A stretch of DNA of 64,000 nt from Edaphobacter sp. GTDB taxonomy: Bacteria > Acidobacteriota > Terriglobia > Terriglobales > Acidobacteriaceae. Position numbers and translations under genes: made by a program. Of the stretch, positions 61,447-64,000 are shown piece by piece. The notes beneath the pieces are model-generated. The model was given only the letters and a program-made list of their open reading frames with translations, did no database searches and was not told the DNA's origin. Where the stretch lies: positions 1 to 64,000 of the forward strand of contig JAOAPB010000018.1 of NCBI GenBank assembly GCA_025462645.1, written 5' to 3'. The first letter of the stretch is position 1. Each line of letters opens with the position of its first letter.

Positions 61447-62187
61447 TTACCGGTGGCTCTGCTTGATGAAGTAGTCCACCAGCTCGCTGGAGCTGTTGTC
61501 CATCTCGACGTCGAACGCTTCCACCTTACCGGTGAAGTAGTTGAACGTCATAACGGCGGGGATGGCGACCAGAAGACCGAAGGCTGTCGTTACCAGGGCC
61601 TCCGAGATACCGCCAGCGACTGCGCCGATACCGGAGGTCTTCTGCGTTGCAATCTGCTGGAAGGCGTTCAGAATACCGACGACCGTTCCGAACAAGCCGA
61701 TAAAGGGAGCCGTCGATCCGATGGTCGCCAGACCACCAAGACCACGCTTCAGCTTGGCGTGAACGATGGCTTCAGATCGCTCGAGGGCACGCTTGGAGCT
61801 CTCAACCTGCTCCGCGGTGATGTTGCCGCCCGAACCAAAGCTGCGGAACTCCTGCAGACCAGCGGTAACAACCTCGGCAAGATGTGACTTCTTGGAGCGG
61901 TCAGCAACCTTGATCGCCTCATCCAGACGGCCATCCTTCAAGGCACCGGCAACCTTTGGGGCAAACTCACGCGACTGCTTGCGGGCTGCGCTGAAATACA
62001 GGGCGCGATCGATGATCACAGCGAGCGACCAGATCGACATGATGAAGAGCAGGATAACGACCGCACGGGCCAGATTGCCCATGTTGCCCCAGAGCTGGAG
62101 AGGGCTGAAGCCGACCTGCGCCTCCTGGAAAAACAAAGCGAGCGAAGTGGGCACGTGAGCGAAGTTTGTGAGCTGAGCGAGAATCAC
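61447..62187 (-). CDS. exbB: MotA/TolQ/ExbB proton channel family protein
   Basis: 246 residues from GTG 62187, preceded by AGGAGG. Three membrane helices: AVVILLFIMSIWSLAVIIDR, TIGSTAPFIGLFGTVVGILN and EALVTTAFGLLVAIPAVMTF. The last two form the proton path, with the GLFGTVVGI signature and a Thr-rich face. It builds the pentameric motor that drives TonB. The genes run exbB-exbD-exbD behind tonB on one strand. Confidence 0.95.
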   Translation of the reverse strand: MILAQLTNFAHVPTSLALFFQEAQVGFSPLQLWGNMGNLARAVVILLFIMSIWSLAVIIDRALYFSAARKQSREFAPKVAGALKDGRLDEAIKVADRSKKSHLAEVVTAGLQEFRSFGSGGNITAEQVESSKRALERSEAIVHAKLKRGLGGLATIGSTAPFIGLFGTVVGILNAFQQIATQKTSGIGAVAGGISEALVTTAFGLLVAIPAVMTFNYFTGKVEAFDVEMDNSSSELVDYFIKQSHR

Positions 62188-62304
62188 TTGGATATTTCCT
62201 CCTGGTAGAACTCTAACTTTCTAAATTTTGACTCGTGAATCCCCCAAAAGTTCGTCGAGGAGAAAAGCGCGCGAGCCCCTGCTTGTTAAGGTGTTGGACT
62301 TTTT

Positions 62305-63039
62305 CTAGCCCCCGCCAAAGTTGAAGTTGACGGTAACTGTCGTCTCAACCTCGGTCGGTTCGCCGTTCAAGAGATACGGCTTGTAACGCCAGTTCCGGAC
62401 AGCATCCAGCGCACTAGCCCGCAACATCTCTGGACCACTGATAACCTCCAGCTTTTCAACCGAACCCGTCTTCGAGATCATCGCATGCAATACCACGGCG
62501 CCTGAGACGTGCGCTGCTCGTGCAATTGGAGGATAGACCGGCTTCGGCTGCGAGAGCGCTAGACCGCTGATGACACCGCTTGATACCCGCATCGGTCCCT
62601 TCGGTGGGGCGACCTTCACGACGGGGGCCGGAGCTGTTCCGATACCGCCCATCACACCACCTGGGACGCCGCTGCCGCTACCCATGCCGGACATACCGGC
62701 AACTCCGGCCATCTGCGGTGGGGGTGCAGCTTCCTCCTTCAACATCTTGATGTCTTTTGGAATCTTCGTCGGCGCATGAAGACCTGCGTCAATCTCGGAT
62801 ACCATCTTGATCGGCTTCACGACAGCCGCCGGGGGTGGCGGTGGCGGTGGAGGCGGTGGGGGTGGGGGCGCTGTAAGCATCGCCGTCATTGCCGTCTTCG
62901 GCAGGGCCTCGGGATATAGCAGCGGAATCAGGATCATCGTCGCCAGAATCAGCCCGTTGAACACAAATGTCGCGATCATCCAGTACTTGGACTTTGTCTT
63001 GATCTTGCCGCCGGATTCCATCAATGAGTCTTCAAACAT
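62305..63039 (-). CDS. tonB: TonB energy-transducing protein
   Basis: 244 residues. One N-terminal membrane helix (MIATFVFNGLILATMILIPL), then an uninterrupted run of 13 prolines, then a Gly/Met-rich linker. The C-terminal TonB domain has PKPVYPPIARAAHVSGAVVL, SALDAVRNWRYKPYLLNGEP and VETTVTVNFNF, typical of this fold. It spans the periplasm and pulls on TonB boxes of receptors such as the one at 11.7-15.2 kb. Confidence 0.93.
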   Translation of the reverse strand: MFEDSLMESGGKIKTKSKYWMIATFVFNGLILATMILIPLLYPEALPKTAMTAMLTAPPPPPPPPPPPPPAAVVKPIKMVSEIDAGLHAPTKIPKDIKMLKEEAAPPPQMAGVAGMSGMGSGSGVPGGVMGGIGTAPAPVVKVAPPKGPMRVSSGVISGLALSQPKPVYPPIARAAHVSGAVVLHAMISKTGSVEKLEVISGPEMLRASALDAVRNWRYKPYLLNGEPTEVETTVTVNFNFGGG

Positions 63040-63138
63040 ATGCAGCCTCTTTACCGTGAAGAAGAGCTATTAAGCTTAGACACCACGCCGTTCAAATTTG
63101 TTCCATGGTTAGTCCACTGCTGGCAAATCTTTGTAATG

Positions 63139-64000
63139 CTATGCCTTTGCCTTTTTCCCTGCGGGAAGCGAGGCGACTTTGCCCCGCTTTATCCGCCACT
63201 CCTGATACGCCACTAACATCGGTGCCGCCACGGCGATCGACGAATACGTTCCAATCAAAATTCCAATCACAAGAGCGAAGGAGAACCCATGCAACACCTC
63301 GCCGCCAAAGAGATACAGCGACAGCACTGTCAGAAAGGTTAGCCCAGACGCTATAACCGTCCGGCTCAACGTTTGGTTGATGCTCCGATTGACGACATCG
63401 GCCAGCGACTCTCTCCGCGATGACGCGAGATTCTCGCGAATACGGTCGAAGACGACGATTGTGTCGTTCATCGAGTAACCAATCAACGTCAGGAGTGCTG
63501 CGATGACAGTAAGCGTAATCTCCTGGTTGGTCAAACTGAATGCGCCCACCGTAATCAGCGTGTCGTGAAACACTGCCACCACTGCGGCCACGCCATAGAT
63601 CAACTCGAACCGGAACCACAGGTAGATCAACATTCCAATCAGGGAATATAAGGTCGCCAACAAAGCCTGCTTTTGCAACTGCTTACCAGCCGTCGGCCCT
63701 ACGATCTCTACCTGCTCGATCGAAAATCCAGAGTCATGGTAGTTCGTCTTCAGGGCGTTCTCAACGCTCTGCCGCCCCGCATCGTGAGCCGCATCCGTCG
63801 CCGATGACTCCGGCAGCGCGATGATCACCTTGTTCGCCGCATGGCCGCTCGGGTCGCTGATGCGCTGAATCCGCGCATCGTGGATGCCCGCCCTATCCAT
63901 CGCCTGCCGTATATGGTCCTCGTTCGGCGTCTGGGCAAACTCCACCCGAACCTGTGTTCCACCCTTAAAATCCACGCCCATCGGAAGATGGTGCCAGAAC
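63139..64000 (-). CDS. secF: Protein translocase subunit SecF (5' end outside window)
   Basis: The frame is open to the right edge; codons before the internal ATG 63981 read FWHHLP, joining the GVDFKGGTQVRVEF block of SecF, so the true start lies beyond 64000. Visible are the periplasmic P1-like domain and five membrane helices, with ALLTLIGYSMNDTIVVFDRI, RENLASSRRESLADVVNRSI and INQTLSRTVIASGLTFLTVL as the most conserved blocks. SecDF uses the proton gradient to pull exported proteins. A SecD gene should lie just beyond the window. Confidence 0.95.
   Translation of the reverse strand, partial: FWHHLPMGVDFKGGTQVRVEFAQTPNEDHIRQAMDRAGIHDARIQRISDPSGHAANKVIIALPESSATDAAHDAGRQSVENALKTNYHDSGFSIEQVEIVGPTAGKQLQKQALLATLYSLIGMLIYLWFRFELIYGVAAVVAVFHDTLITVGAFSLTNQEITLTVIAALLTLIGYSMNDTIVVFDRIRENLASSRRESLADVVNRSINQTLSRTVIASGLTFLTVLSLYLFGGEVLHGFSFALVIGILIGTYSSIAVAAPMLVAYQEWRIKRGKVASLPAGKKAKA

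Noticed and set aside
62820..62880. Run of GGN repeats that might be a slipped, unstable tract
   Set aside because: It encodes 13 consecutive prolines in the TonB periplasmic spacer, where proline runs are normal; the frame is intact on both sides.

Overview
The window looks like a chromosomal segment of an Acidobacteriota bacterium of the Terriglobia type (Granulicella, Terriglobus, Edaphobacter and relatives). The grounds are gene content: a 1156-residue Oar-like TonB-dependent receptor with an N-terminal carboxypeptidase-regulatory domain, PadR regulators paired with very long MacB/FtsX-type permeases, a VWFA-related secreted protein, several lineage-type secreted proteins without known function, and a TonB-ExbB-ExbD-ExbD cluster. 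This assignment is from memory of the families, not from a search.

Layout. 1-2.7 kb is accessory: the 3' end of an unknown gene, a two-gene module (403-1807) whose second product carries a HEPN-type R-x4-H motif, imperfect direct repeats on both sides of it, and the decayed C-terminal domain of an APC-family permease abutting a truncated ORF. 2.7-11.5 kb holds a Tat-exported DsrE-like protein, hisS, aspS, a secreted conserved protein, a rhomboid pseudoprotease, an M28 peptidase and a LysW-like zinc ribbon. 11.7-24.3 kb holds the large receptor, a cupin, an acyl-CoA carboxylase beta subunit, a Y-family polymerase, a lipoprotein, a dipeptidyl peptidase IV, a TrmJ-like methyltransferase and a YXWGXW-type protein. 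24.5-30.2 kb is core: dnaG, a polysaccharide flippase, a small zinc-ribbon protein and rpoD.

30.3-37.4 kb is a run of small or secreted proteins, a PEP-CTERM protein with a sigma-54-like promoter and palindrome, murQ and a decayed NTF2-like gene. 37.8-39.4 kb is a second accessory island: a DUF5677-like gene bracketed by a 60-bp direct repeat (about 79% identity) plus a divergent membrane zinc-ribbon gene. The repeats belong to the same family as those at 1-2 kb. 39.5-50.2 kb holds a threonine-dehydratase-like enzyme, a cytochrome c/membrane protein pair, a frameshifted TauE/SafE exporter, dacB, folP, DUF2278, VWA, rmuC, acpP and fabF.

50.2-56.6 kb holds two PadR/permease loci. One permease is a deletion pseudogene and the other is intact. 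Both PadR genes have tandem inverted repeats of the same TAG-N5-CTA design upstream. 57.1-59.1 kb is a biotin carboxylase/biotin carrier operon that could supply the distant carboxyltransferase at 16-17.6 kb. 59.2-64 kb is a TPR lipoprotein, the exbD-exbD-exbB-tonB cluster and the 3' part of secF. The Ton cluster would energise receptors such as the one at 11.7 kb.

I found no rRNA, tRNA, CRISPR array or insertion-sequence transposase. The most interesting material is the pair of repeat-bracketed accessory modules, which may be a defence-type system and its relative, and the shared PadR operator design.
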